A stretch of 7,811 nucleotides of DNA from Nocardia sp. (GTDB lineage: Bacteria > Actinomycetota > Actinomycetes > Mycobacteriales > Mycobacteriaceae). Location of the stretch: contig JABFXT010000774.1 of assembly GCA_013361595.1 (NCBI GenBank), forward strand, positions 1 through 7,811, in the 5' to 3' direction. The notes under the pieces were generated by a model. The model was not told the DNA's origin. It saw only the letters and a list, made by a program, of their open reading frames with translations, and searched no databases. This document shows positions 1 through 6,334 of the stretch, one piece after another (the first letter of the stretch is position 1; each line of letters opens with the position of its first letter). The position numbers and the translations under genes were made by a program.

Positions 1-268
1 TGGTCTCGTGGACCTGAGGCGCCGGTAAAATGTCAGGCCCCCTAGATGTGAAAAGGCCACGCCGACACCCTTATCCGGTTGTGAATACGGACACAAAGGG
101 CAGCCTCAGCTAATGATTCGCAATCGATATGGTGGCATTGACCTGGGTTTATCGCATGCTGGTCGATTGCGGTCGGATGACAGGCGGGGTACCGCTGTTC
201 CGGACCGATAGATGGTGATCTCCGAAAAAACTTGCCGGACTACTGCTTCACCGGTCCATACCGATTAT
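1..268. other. Left flank with no supportable gene
   Basis: All three forward frames hit a stop within the first 45 bases, so at most a few C-terminal codons of an upstream gene could lie here. On the reverse strand a GTG at 58-60 opens a frame that runs off the left edge, but 20 codons are too few to judge and the upstream ribosome-binding match is weak. The only structure I see is a 9-bp perfect inverted repeat, CGCAATCGA at 119-127 and TCGATTGCG at 163-171, plus a run of six A at 225-230. The stretch most likely separates the end of the leftward operon from the next gene. Confidence 0.5.
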
Positions 269-310
269 CCTCATGCGTGAGGGCGGGTCTCCCAGAGATG
301 GGAGACCCGC
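269..310 (-). terminator. Tandem hairpins at the 3' end of the cvn operon
   Basis: An 11-bp perfect inverted repeat (GCGGGTCTCCC at 283-293, GGGAGACCCGC at 300-310, 6-nt loop) is followed directly, in the direction of transcription, by a second 5-bp perfect hairpin (arms 269-273 and 278-282, 4-nt loop). No T-run follows at once; the nearest six-T stretch on this strand is at 230-225. U-less and tandem hairpins are common at actinobacterial operon ends, so a terminator is the simplest reading, and it could work in both directions. Unusually, the large hairpin lies inside the last codons of the preceding gene, and the second hairpin contains its stop codon. Confidence 0.6.
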
Positions 311-642
311 TCATCGCCACTTTCGAGGGCTTTCGCCCCGGTCTCCGCAGCTGATCGCACCCCTTGGCGCGTATCGCATTCGGCAGAGAGCGCCTGGGCC
401 ATATCGCCCACCTGTCGTAGCAGCGCCAGCGCGAACGCGGCCGGAAGCAGGAGCAGCGACACCGGCCACGGAAGTTCCACCCGCTCCGATCCCTCCGACC
501 GGGCCGCGAGATCGGCCACCGTGGCTTCCATTTCGCTGATCTCCACCCGCAGCTCGGCCACCTCGGAGCGCAATCCGCGCATCTGGGACCACAGCTCGCG
601 CAGCAGCTTCTCCTGGTCGGACAGCACGATTTCGGTGTCCAC
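271..642 (-). CDS. Small coiled-coil protein with one membrane segment, sixth gene of the conservon operon
   Basis: I do not recognise a family for this 123-residue protein. Residues 14-45 form a regular heptad pattern: hydrophobic residues at 14, 17, 21, 24, 28, 31, 35, 38, 42 and 45 (L, L, M, L, V, L, I, M, V, L), which predicts a coiled coil. Residues 57-75 are a proline-containing hydrophobic stretch (PWPVSLLLLPAAFALALL) that could be a single short transmembrane helix. The tail of about 48 residues is polar. The start is a GTG five bases after the stop of the upstream membrane-protein gene, with no clear ribosome-binding site, so translation is probably coupled to that gene. An internal ATG at codon 21 is possible but would break the coiled coil. 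The last 14 codons run through the terminator-like hairpin. Position and coupling suggest a scaffold or adaptor for the conservon complex; that role is inferred. Confidence 0.7.
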   Translation of the reverse strand: MDTEIVLSDQEKLLRELWSQMRGLRSEVAELRVEISEMEATVADLAARSEGSERVELPWPVSLLLLPAAFALALLRQVGDMAQALSAECDTRQGVRSAAETGAKALESGDERVSHLWETRPHA

Positions 643-647
643 CCGCG

Positions 648-1553
648 TCAGCGCGCCGGTTCGGGCAGGGGCTGGGCTCGCTGTGCCAGCGCGGCAGCCG
701 CATTGGGCCGGGTGGCCGCCGGACCCGGTTCACCCGTGGCGGAGGTGCCACCAGCGGGGCTGTCGTTGTCGGCGGCGTCGACGGTCTTTTTCGCCCGGGG
801 TGTCTCGTCGGGGCGTTCCGGGGCCACCAGGACGGCGGTGATCGGAACAGCCAGCGAGAGCAGGCCGATAACGAACATGGGGAAGGCGTAGCCGAAGAGC
901 TCCATTCCCTGCGCCGGTTCGGCATCGGGATCGAACCGGAACTCGAGGGCGGCGATACCGGTGAAGTAGAAGACGGCCACCCCGGCCCCGAACATCGTGA
1001 TCGATCCGATCCGCGCCGCCGGGAACCGGAACCGCTGGAACAGGAAGACGCACAGCGACGAAGCGGTCACCGCGACCACGATCGCTATCACGAAGAGCAG
1101 CGGGGTCACCGATACCGAACCCTGGATATCGACCGAGGTGAGCTGTAGCCACAACATGATCCCGAAGCCGACGCCGAGCGCGGCGGCCGCGTTCGCCATC
1201 CGCTTCACCTGGAACTCGCGTCCGGCCAGCAGCAGTCCGAGGAAAACGGCGGCGACGGCGAACACCAGGGACAGCGTGAGATCGGAGACGTCGTAGCGCA
1301 GGATGTGGCCGGGTATGGAGATGCCCAGCAGGGAGACCGTACTGGCCAGCCATACCCCGATCCCACCGATGGAGACGGCGGCGGCGGCGATCCACACCGG
1401 CCGGAACCGCACCGAACGACGGCCGTTGACCGCGCAGGCCAGGCCCACGAACATCCCGACCGCCGACACCCCGAAGGTGAGCAGGGTCAGCCAGTAGCCC
1501 ATGGTGAACAGATCGACGGTCTCGACCGTCTCCGCGGCCAGCACCTCAACCAT
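648..1553 (-). CDS. Seven-helix membrane protein, degenerate MHYT-domain type
   Basis: This 301-residue protein has seven hydrophobic segments at about 18-41, 52-76, 91-111, 120-141, 149-172, 183-203 and 220-244, then a polar, Ala/Pro-rich tail of about 55 residues that is probably disordered and cytoplasmic. Three internal repeats match the MHYT sensor fold: GIGVWLASTVSLLG (64-77, followed by IPGHILRYD, also typical of MHYT proteins), GFGIMLWLQLTSV (129-141) and GAGVAVFYFTGIAA (189-202). MHYT proteins carry Met-His-Tyr-Thr in each repeat, proposed to bind copper and sense gases such as NO or O2. Here all three lack the histidine; the third reads FYFTGI where MHYTGM is expected. It keeps the fold but probably not the metal site, so it may be a structural membrane partner or sense something else. 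The ATG overlaps the end of cvnD by 8 nt and has a GAGGGAG ribosome-binding match at 1563-1569, nine bases upstream. The family call is mine from pattern matching; other seven-helix proteins remain possible. Confidence 0.75.
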   Translation of the reverse strand: MVEVLAAETVETVDLFTMGYWLTLLTFGVSAVGMFVGLACAVNGRRSVRFRPVWIAAAAVSIGGIGVWLASTVSLLGISIPGHILRYDVSDLTLSLVFAVAAVFLGLLLAGREFQVKRMANAAAALGVGFGIMLWLQLTSVDIQGSVSVTPLLFVIAIVVAVTASSLCVFLFQRFRFPAARIGSITMFGAGVAVFYFTGIAALEFRFDPDAEPAQGMELFGYAFPMFVIGLLSLAVPITAVLVAPERPDETPRAKKTVDAADNDSPAGGTSATGEPGPAATRPNAAAALAQRAQPLPEPAR

Positions 1554-2178
1554 GCCGGGCGACTCCCTCGTATTCCTGGGCCTTCAGGCGGTTGATCGCG
1601 TATTCGGTGACGGCGGCAAGCGACTGCCGCACCTCTTTCGCGTCGCGGGCATCGATATCGACGATCGGGACGCCCTCGCGAACCGACAACGCCTCGCGGA
1701 GTTCGGCCATCGCGAAACGCGGTGAGTTCGGGAACCTGTTGACCGCGATCAGGAACGGCAGCTTCCGGGCCTCGAAGAAGTCCACGGCCGCGAAACTGTC
1801 CTCCAGCCGGCGGGCATCGACGAGCACCACCGCGCCGATGGCACCGCGGATGAGGTCGTCCCACATGAACCAGAACCGGCGCTGGCCGGGCGTTCCGAAG
1901 AGGTACAGGGTCAGGTTGCCGGGCAGGATGATCCGGCCGAAATCCATTGCGACCGTAGTGGTCTGCTTGTCCGGAGTGTCGTCGAGGTTGTCGACGCCGT
2001 CGGAGAAGCTGGTGACCATGGCTTCGGTGCGCAGCGGCACGATCTCCGAAACGGCTCCCACGAAAGTGGTCTTACCCGCGCCGAATCCACCGGCGACGAC
2101 GATCTTGGTCGACGCGACGCGGGTTTCGTTCTCCGGCGCGTCACGACCCTGGGTACTGCTAAAGGGCTCGGAGTCCAC
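1546..2178 (-). CDS. cvnD: CvnD-type Ras-like GTPase of the conservon
   Basis: This is the GTPase member of the conservon, a small G-protein thought to cycle between GTP and GDP at the membrane with CvnA-C. With the GTG at 2178 it has 210 residues. The P-loop GGFGAGKTT is at 30-38, the switch I region TTTVAMDFG at 73-81, and the G3-like FGTPGQ at 94-99, where the family replaces DxxG. The G4 position reads AVNRFP at about 144-149 in place of NKxD, a divergence I believe is common in this family. I chose the GTG because a GGAGAGG site (2186-2192) lies seven bases upstream and because MDSEPFS is a typical beginning; an upstream ATG at 2214 would add 12 residues without a comparable site. The gene overlaps the end of cvnC by 20 nt and the next gene by 8 nt. 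Confidence 0.93.
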   Translation of the reverse strand: MDSEPFSSTQGRDAPENETRVASTKIVVAGGFGAGKTTFVGAVSEIVPLRTEAMVTSFSDGVDNLDDTPDKQTTTVAMDFGRIILPGNLTLYLFGTPGQRRFWFMWDDLIRGAIGAVVLVDARRLEDSFAAVDFFEARKLPFLIAVNRFPNSPRFAMAELREALSVREGVPIVDIDARDAKEVRQSLAAVTEYAINRLKAQEYEGVARHG

Positions 2179-2668
2179 GCAATGTCCTCTCCATAAGCGA
2201 CCGGCGTTCGTCATAACTCGCCTGCTCGGTCAAAGTCGAATGCACTCGCAGGTTGCCGTCCACGACGAGATCGCCGATGACGACGCGGACCATACCGAGC
2301 GGACGATCGAGATGTGCGGCGATTTCGGCGACCGACAGCTGATGAGTCCCGAGCCGGAGTATCTCGGCCCGGAGGTCACCGGACGGCCAATCGAATTGTG
2401 CATGATAGGAGATGGTTTCGATAACCGCCTCCATCGGGAGATCGACTGCCGGCTCGGTCCGGCCGGCGGTGAGGGCATACGGGCGGACGCGTCCGGCCCG
2501 GCGTGGGCTGTTCGGCCGGGGCGGTGCCTCGAACCGATACGCACCGGTGTTGTACTGCGACGAACCGGGTCCGAAGTTCTGCGCGCCCGGGCCGTAGTTC
2601 TGTGCGCCGGGGCCGAATCCGGACCCACCGGTGTTGTAATCGGGCATACCTTGGCCGAATTGGGACAT
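2159..2668 (-). CDS. cvnC: CvnC-type DUF742 protein
   Basis: This 169-residue conservon component belongs to DUF742. The family hallmark RVRPYALTAGRT is at 60-71. Residues about 100-143 (RAEILRLGTHQLSVAEIAAHLDRPLGMVRVVIGDLVVDG region) look like a winged-helix fold, with helix-turn-helix-like spacing and a small wing, although these proteins are thought to act in protein complexes. The first 45 residues are low-complexity, rich in Gly, Asn, Gln, Pro and aromatics, with a heptad repeat FGPGAQN / YGPGAQN / FGPGSSQ at 18-38. The reading frame is open upstream through cvnB, but the ATG at 2668 lies five bases after the cvnB stop and gives a normal family length. No strong ribosome-binding site precedes it, so coupling to cvnB is likely. 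Its last codons contain the ribosome-binding site and start of cvnD. Confidence 0.92.
   Translation of the reverse strand: MSQFGQGMPDYNTGGSGFGPGAQNYGPGAQNFGPGSSQYNTGAYRFEAPPRPNSPRRAGRVRPYALTAGRTEPAVDLPMEAVIETISYHAQFDWPSGDLRAEILRLGTHQLSVAEIAAHLDRPLGMVRVVIGDLVVDGNLRVHSTLTEQASYDERRSLMERTLRGLRAL
2549..2617 (-). repeat. Heptad-coding tandem repeat in the cvnC N-terminus
   Basis: Three imperfect tandem units encode FGPGAQN (2617-2597), YGPGAQN (2596-2576) and FGPGSSQYN (2575-2549, two residues longer). The short motif YNTG occurs on both sides of the block (residues 11-14 and 39-42). The units differ at synonymous and non-synonymous sites. They lie outside the conserved DUF742 core and such repeats can change copy number between strains. 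Confidence 0.75.
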
Positions 2669-2673
2669 GGCGT

Positions 2674-3081
2674 TCAGACGGTGGATCGTGCAGTCGCGCT
2701 GACGACGGAACCGACACGATCGACCAGCAGGGCCATCTCGTAGCCGATCCGGCCGATATCGTGCTGCTTGTTGGCCAGAACCGCGATATGAGAGCCGTTG
2801 CCGACACTCATCACGAGTAGGTAGCCGCGCTGCATCTCCACGATCGACTGCATCACCTTGCCGCCGTCGAACAATTGGGCCGCACCCGTGGCAAGGCTGG
2901 CGAGACCGGCGGTCACCGCGGCGAGCTGTTCCGCACGATCGGCGGGCAGATGAGGACTCACGGCTTGCAGCAGCCCGTCCGCGGAGACCAGGACGGCATG
3001 GGAGACACCCGGAACGTCGCGGGTGAATCTGGCGACCAGCCAGTTCAGGTTCTCGTCCGTGCTGCTCTTCGGGTCGGTCAT
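2674..3081 (-). CDS. cvnB: CvnB-type roadblock/LC7 domain protein
   Basis: This 135-residue protein is a single roadblock/LC7 domain, the fold of dynein light-chain and MglB-type regulators that dimerise and modulate small GTPases. Family patterns are clear: [26 protein letters not shown] at about 12-37, [22 protein letters not shown] at about 50-71, the [18 protein letters not shown] strand region at about 73-90, and [12 protein letters not shown] at about 109-120. In the conservon it is the likely partner that links CvnA or CvnD to the rest. It starts at an ATG that overlaps the cvnA stop as ATGA, with GGAGGG at 3087-3092 five bases upstream, so it is translationally coupled to cvnA. Confidence 0.94.
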   Translation of the reverse strand: MTDPKSSTDENLNWLVARFTRDVPGVSHAVLVSADGLLQAVSPHLPADRAEQLAAVTAGLASLATGAAQLFDGGKVMQSIVEMQRGYLLVMSVGNGSHIAVLANKQHDIGRIGYEMALLVDRVGSVVSATARSTV

Positions 3082-5903
3082 GCAAGCCCTCCGTCATTGT
3101 TCTGCGCGTCGGCCCGCCCACTGCGGACCCCGCTCAGGTGTCTGGTCAGATTGCTCCGGATCTCCGCCGGATCCCGCGGGGCCTCGTCTTCGACGGGGGC
3201 CAGCCCGCCGGGTACGAGCTGCGCACCCGGCCTGCGGATAGGGAGCCCGTTCGCGGTCTTGGAATCCGAACTCGGCTTGGCGGCATCCTCCGCTGCCAGC
3301 CAGCCGGAATCGGCGGGAGTGGTCCAGTCCTGGCGCGGCTGGTCCTGGGTGGTTGCCGGTTCGACCAGCCATTCCGAAACCATACGCTGGTAGATCGGGG
3401 TCGGGATCTCGCCACCCACCGGCTGCAGCCGGGAGGAGGTGGTCGCCGCCGCCGGCTCGTCCCGGCGTGGCGCGGGCCGGCCGAACGGATCGTCGTGGTC
3501 CAGGTCCGCGCCCGGGCGCCGGATCGGCAACCCGGACCGGGCCGTATGCGACGGCGGTTCCACGTCGGCGAACGAGCGCTGCTGGGTCGGTGGCGGGAAA
3601 TCGACCGGCGGCGAGTCGGATCGGGTCTTATGGTTCTCCGACCACAATCCGGTCGGGGAATCCTCGGCCGGAGAGATCTCCGGGACCGGATCGAATGCCG
3701 AGAAGGTATCGCGGGTCCCGTTCGGCGTATCCCCGCCCATACCCTGCGGAGCGTGCGTGGTCGGGCGGCGCTGCGGCAGGCCGGTGGACGTGGTGCCGAA
3801 GCCGGAGGCCGACGGAGCGGGGGTGAGCGGGCGCACCGCGGGCAGATCGGTTCGCGAGGTCCACGAATCCGACGGCGGTAGCGACGGCAGATCGGGAACC
3901 GGCGTCAATTGCCGCGGCGTGGACGGCGGCTGGAGTTGCGGCAACTGCTCGAGATGTGAGGTCTGCTGCAGTCGCGGGGGTGGCGCCATGGACAGATCGG
4001 CGGTGAGGATGTTCGGGTTGTCGGACCCGGTGTCGGGTGATACCAGCAGACCCGGCAGGTGCAGGCTGGCGGTGATACCGGGCTGCTGCGCCATCGTCGA
4101 GGTACGCCGCAGTCCGACGGTGATCTGATGGCGTTTGGCGAGCCGGCCCACCACGAACAGGCCCATCCGGCGGGCGGTTTCGATATTGATCTCACCACCG
4201 GAGGCCAGGCGCGCGTTCGCGGCCTGGAGATCCTCGGTGGCCATACCCAGTCCGCGGTCGGTGATCTCGATGAGGTACCCACCGTCGACCGCGCGGGAGA
4301 CGGTCACCGCCACCGGTGTGTTGGGCGGGGAGTACCGCAGCGCATTGTCGATGACCTCCGCGAGCAGGTGTTCGATATCGACCGCGGGTTCACCGGCGAC
4401 CACACCGTCGGGCACATGTCCGATCTCGACGCGCTGATAGTCCTCGACCTGGGAAACCGCACTCCACAGCATATCCGAGAGCGGGACCGCGTCGAGCTGC
4501 CCGCGGCGCAGCGGAGTACCGGCGATCACGAGCAGATTGTCACCATTGCGCCGCATACGGGTGGCGAGGTGGTCGAGCCGGAACAGGTTCTGCAACCGTT
4601 TCGGGTTGTCCTCGTCGTGCTCGAGTTCCTCGATGATGCCGAGTTGCTGTTCGACGAGCGATTGGCTGCGCCGGGACAGCGTTTCGAACATGTTGCCGAT
4701 CTGCACGCGCAGACGTGCCTGTTCGGCGGCGAGATTCAGGGCCTGCTGGTGCATTTCGTCGACCGCCCGCGCCAGCTGGCCGATCTCCTCGGTGCCCTGG
4801 ACACCGACCGGTTCGATCTCCGGGGTCTCGGCACCGCCGCGGACCTGTTCGAGTTCCTCGGGAAGGCGCACATGGGCCACTTCGAGTGCGTCCCGGCGCA
4901 ATCGGCGCACCGGAACCACCAGGGTCCGGGCGACCGCGAGCGCGAGGGTCAGGCCGCCCAGCAGCGCGGCGATGAGCAGCGCGGTTTCCCGCAGTGCGCT
5001 GTTCTGCGCGGAAACCGTCGCATGGTGCAGCGCACCGCTGATGGTGGCCGTCAGCTGGTCGGTGGTGACCTGATACGCCTGGGAACTGGTATCGAGGGAT
5101 TCGCGGGCGGCCGGATCGGTCATCGCGCCCTGGGTGCCCTGGCTGAAGATCGCCAGCCGGGTCTGCACCGCGTCCAGGAGCGGTCGCATATTGCCGGCCA
5201 CATCCGGCATGATCTGCCCGTACTGGTAGATCATGGTGAGTTCGGCACCGCCGGAGGTGAGTACCCGGGCCCGCATCGCCGGATTGTCCTCGGCGGTGGG
5301 CGAACTGATCACCAGCCGCTGCGCGGTCAGCGACCGGCGCGCGTTCTGGATGGCACTGACCTGCAGGAAATAGCGTTGGATCGAGAGGTCCTCGACAGTG
5401 GGCGACTGCGCGAGGGCGTTACCGATCCGCACCGCGATCTCGTCGGCCTGATCGCCGACCATGGCCGGAGAACCGTTGCTGAGGCCGCTGCGCATGGTGC
5501 TGCCGAGAGTCAGTGCCGAGGAGAGCTCGCGAGATACCTCCGGCCGGATCCGGTTCGAGTCCAGTGCCCTTTCCAGCGCCTCGTGGGCTGTATCGAACCC
5601 GGCGAGGGCCGCGGTGGCCTGCGGCGCCCGGTTGTCGGCCCAGCCGGCGGTCGCGGTGACCGCCAGGTGCTCGGTGGCGGCGTTGTAGCCGACGATGGGC
5701 CCGATGATGCGGGACTGTTCGGTCGCGGCGTCGAGTTGTTCCAGGGTGCGCAGCTCGTTGTTGATCCGTAGCACCGCGAAAAGGGTGGCCAGGACGACCG
5801 GCAGGACCAGGACGATGCCGACCTTGCGGGTGACCGACCAGTTGGACAGGCTGAATTGCCACGGTCGCGGTGTTTCCATCCGCCTCTGTCGCCTCCGCAT
5901 CAC
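3078..5903 (-). CDS. cvnA: CvnA-type sensor histidine kinase-like protein with nitrate/nitrite-sensing (NIT) domain
   Basis: This 941-residue protein is the membrane sensor of the conservon. Membrane helix 1 is at about 28-46, an extracytoplasmic helical region of NIT type at about 50-305, helix 2 at 306-331, and a HAMP-like linker to about 395. A degenerate dimerisation region contains [17 protein letters not shown] with His445. The ATPase domain shows the N box [12 protein letters not shown] (Asn520), the G1 box ITDRGLGM (Asp549, Gly551, Gly553) and the [13 protein letters not shown] segment at 580-591. Residues from about 620 to the end are a long Pro/Ser/Thr-rich tail carrying GLPxRRP at 708, 791 and 886, and ending in a conserved-looking [25 protein letters not shown] segment at 910-930. 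Whether it phosphorylates anything is unclear; no cognate response regulator lies in the operon. The GTG at 5903 has AAGAGG (5910-5915) six bases upstream; the ATG at 5900 or the one at 5879 could also serve. Confidence 0.92.
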   Translation of the reverse strand: MMRRRQRRMETPRPWQFSLSNWSVTRKVGIVLVLPVVLATLFAVLRINNELRTLEQLDAATEQSRIIGPIVGYNAATEHLAVTATAGWADNRAPQATAALAGFDTAHEALERALDSNRIRPEVSRELSSALTLGSTMRSGLSNGSPAMVGDQADEIAVRIGNALAQSPTVEDLSIQRYFLQVSAIQNARRSLTAQRLVISSPTAEDNPAMRARVLTSGGAELTMIYQYGQIMPDVAGNMRPLLDAVQTRLAIFSQGTQGAMTDPAARESLDTSSQAYQVTTDQLTATISGALHHATVSAQNSALRETALLIAALLGGLTLALAVARTLVVPVRRLRRDALEVAHVRLPEELEQVRGGAETPEIEPVGVQGTEEIGQLARAVDEMHQQALNLAAEQARLRVQIGNMFETLSRRSQSLVEQQLGIIEELEHDEDNPKRLQNLFRLDHLATRMRRNGDNLLVIAGTPLRRGQLDAVPLSDMLWSAVSQVEDYQRVEIGHVPDGVVAGEPAVDIEHLLAEVIDNALRYSPPNTPVAVTVSRAVDGGYLIEITDRGLGMATEDLQAANARLASGGEINIETARRMGLFVVGRLAKRHQITVGLRRTSTMAQQPGITASLHLPGLLVSPDTGSDNPNILTADLSMAPPPRLQQTSHLEQLPQLQPPSTPRQLTPVPDLPSLPPSDSWTSRTDLPAVRPLTPAPSASGFGTTSTGLPQRRPTTHAPQGMGGDTPNGTRDTFSAFDPVPEISPAEDSPTGLWSENHKTRSDSPPVDFPPPTQQRSFADVEPPSHTARSGLPIRRPGADLDHDDPFGRPAPRRDEPAAATTSSRLQPVGGEIPTPIYQRMVSEWLVEPATTQDQPRQDWTTPADSGWLAAEDAAKPSSDSKTANGLPIRRPGAQLVPGGLAPVEDEAPRDPAEIRSNLTRHLSGVRSGRADAQNNDGGLA

Positions 5904-5933
5904 GATCGACCTCTTTTTGGTGCGTGGCCGTTT

Positions 5934-5962
5934 CAGTTATGATTCACTGCACACCGAACCAA
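5934..5962 (-). promoter_or_regulatory. Weak candidate sigma70-type promoter for the cvn operon
   Basis: On the reverse strand TTGGTT (5962-5957) and TAACTG (5939-5934) are separated by 17 bases; an alternative -10 reading is CATAAC (5941-5936) with a 15-base spacer. This would give a short leader carrying the AAGAGG site before the cvnA start. The match to consensus is only partial, so this is a placement guess within an otherwise likely promoter region. Confidence 0.2.
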
Positions 5963-6294
5963 CCGGAGGTCTAGTTTTTACCGATCGAAACATACCGTGC
6001 ATGTTAGCGGTCGGCAATCGGGGCGTTCAGACGGTTATACCGCGAATAAAGCGGATGGGGAACAGGTTTCGTGGGCTATCACAAGTCGGTAATGGTTCGT
6101 CCTGTTATCGGATGAATCCGCTGGTCGGGGTACTTGCCGGAGAGAACGCGCGGGCCGCGTCCGTATTCGGTCGACCGTCCGGTTCCTTCCCGCGGTAGGG
6201 AAGTTCCGCTCGTAATTCGAGGCGTCCACGATCCGGCGCCGGGAAAGTCGACGCGGCGAAACCGGTGGTCAGCGGACTCGCGGTGCGGCGGGCC

Positions 6295-6313
6295 CTCTCA
6301 GTAGCCTCTCAGT
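6295..6313 (+). promoter_or_regulatory. MprA-box-like direct repeat, probable autoregulatory operator
   Basis: Two identical 8-mers CTCTCAGT (6295-6302 and 6306-6313) are separated by AGC; with the preceding C the repeat is 9 bp with an 11-bp period, about one helical turn. In mycobacteria MprA is known to bind 19-bp boxes made of two loosely conserved 8-bp direct repeats with a 3-bp spacer, including one ahead of its own gene. The geometry here is the same, the copies are perfect, and the site ends 21 bases before the mprA start. It is the expected site for MprA binding as a head-to-tail dimer. Confidence 0.7.
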
Positions 6314-6334
6314 CGCTGCCGTCAAACTGGTGGT

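Larger units (their letters stand above)
5904..6334. other. Divergent control region between cvnA and mprA
   Basis: These 431 bases separate two divergently read operons and must hold both promoters. They are less GC-rich than the flanking genes, particularly from about 5911 to 6110. Seen here: the cvnA ribosome-binding site (5910-5915), a weak sigma70-like promoter candidate for cvnA, a small hairpin CTTCCC/GGGAAG (6186-6191 and 6198-6203), a 10-bp palindrome CCGGCGCCGG (6233-6242), and the MprA-box-like direct repeat close to mprA. A 64-codon reverse frame (6035-6229) shows no family features and I do not call it. Confidence 0.7.

Noticed and set aside
1..60. Reverse-strand frame opening at GTG 58-60 and leaving the window
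   Set aside because: Only 20 codons are visible, without family features; it cannot be told from chance.
648..1553. Reading the membrane gene as a functional MHYT gas sensor
   Set aside because: The histidines defining the motif are missing in all three repeats, so only the fold, not the metal-binding role, can be claimed.
1592..2743. Forward-strand open frame of 383 codons opposite cvnD and cvnC
   Set aside because: It spans two well-supported genes on the other strand, has no recognisable domain and no convincing start signal.
2159..3121. Long form of cvnC (320 codons) starting inside cvnA
   Set aside because: The extra 151 codons overlap all of cvnB in another frame and are Arg-rich without domain features. 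The ATG at 2668 gives the expected DUF742 length and fits the cvnB stop.
4059..5771. Long forward-strand open frame (570 codons) antisense to cvnA
   Set aside because: It lies fully opposite a gene with clear kinase-like domains, and its translation is rich in Arg, Gly and His as expected from GC-driven antisense frames. No family features are visible.
2670..6035. The 13-mer GCGTTCAGACGGT at 2670-2682 and again at 6023-6035
   Set aside because: About one such match is expected by chance in a GC-rich window of this size; one copy is within coding sequence at the cvnB/cvnC junction and no further structure links them.
6198..6227. Possible extracytoplasmic-sigma promoter GGGAAG ... CGTCC ahead of mprA
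   Set aside because: The elements only partly match known GGAA/CGTT patterns, the 19-base spacer is on the long side, and it is over 100 bases from the start codon. Not strong enough to call.
6035..6229. Reverse-strand 64-codon frame in the divergent region
   Set aside because: No family features, no ribosome-binding site that stands out, and unremarkable composition. Treated as chance.
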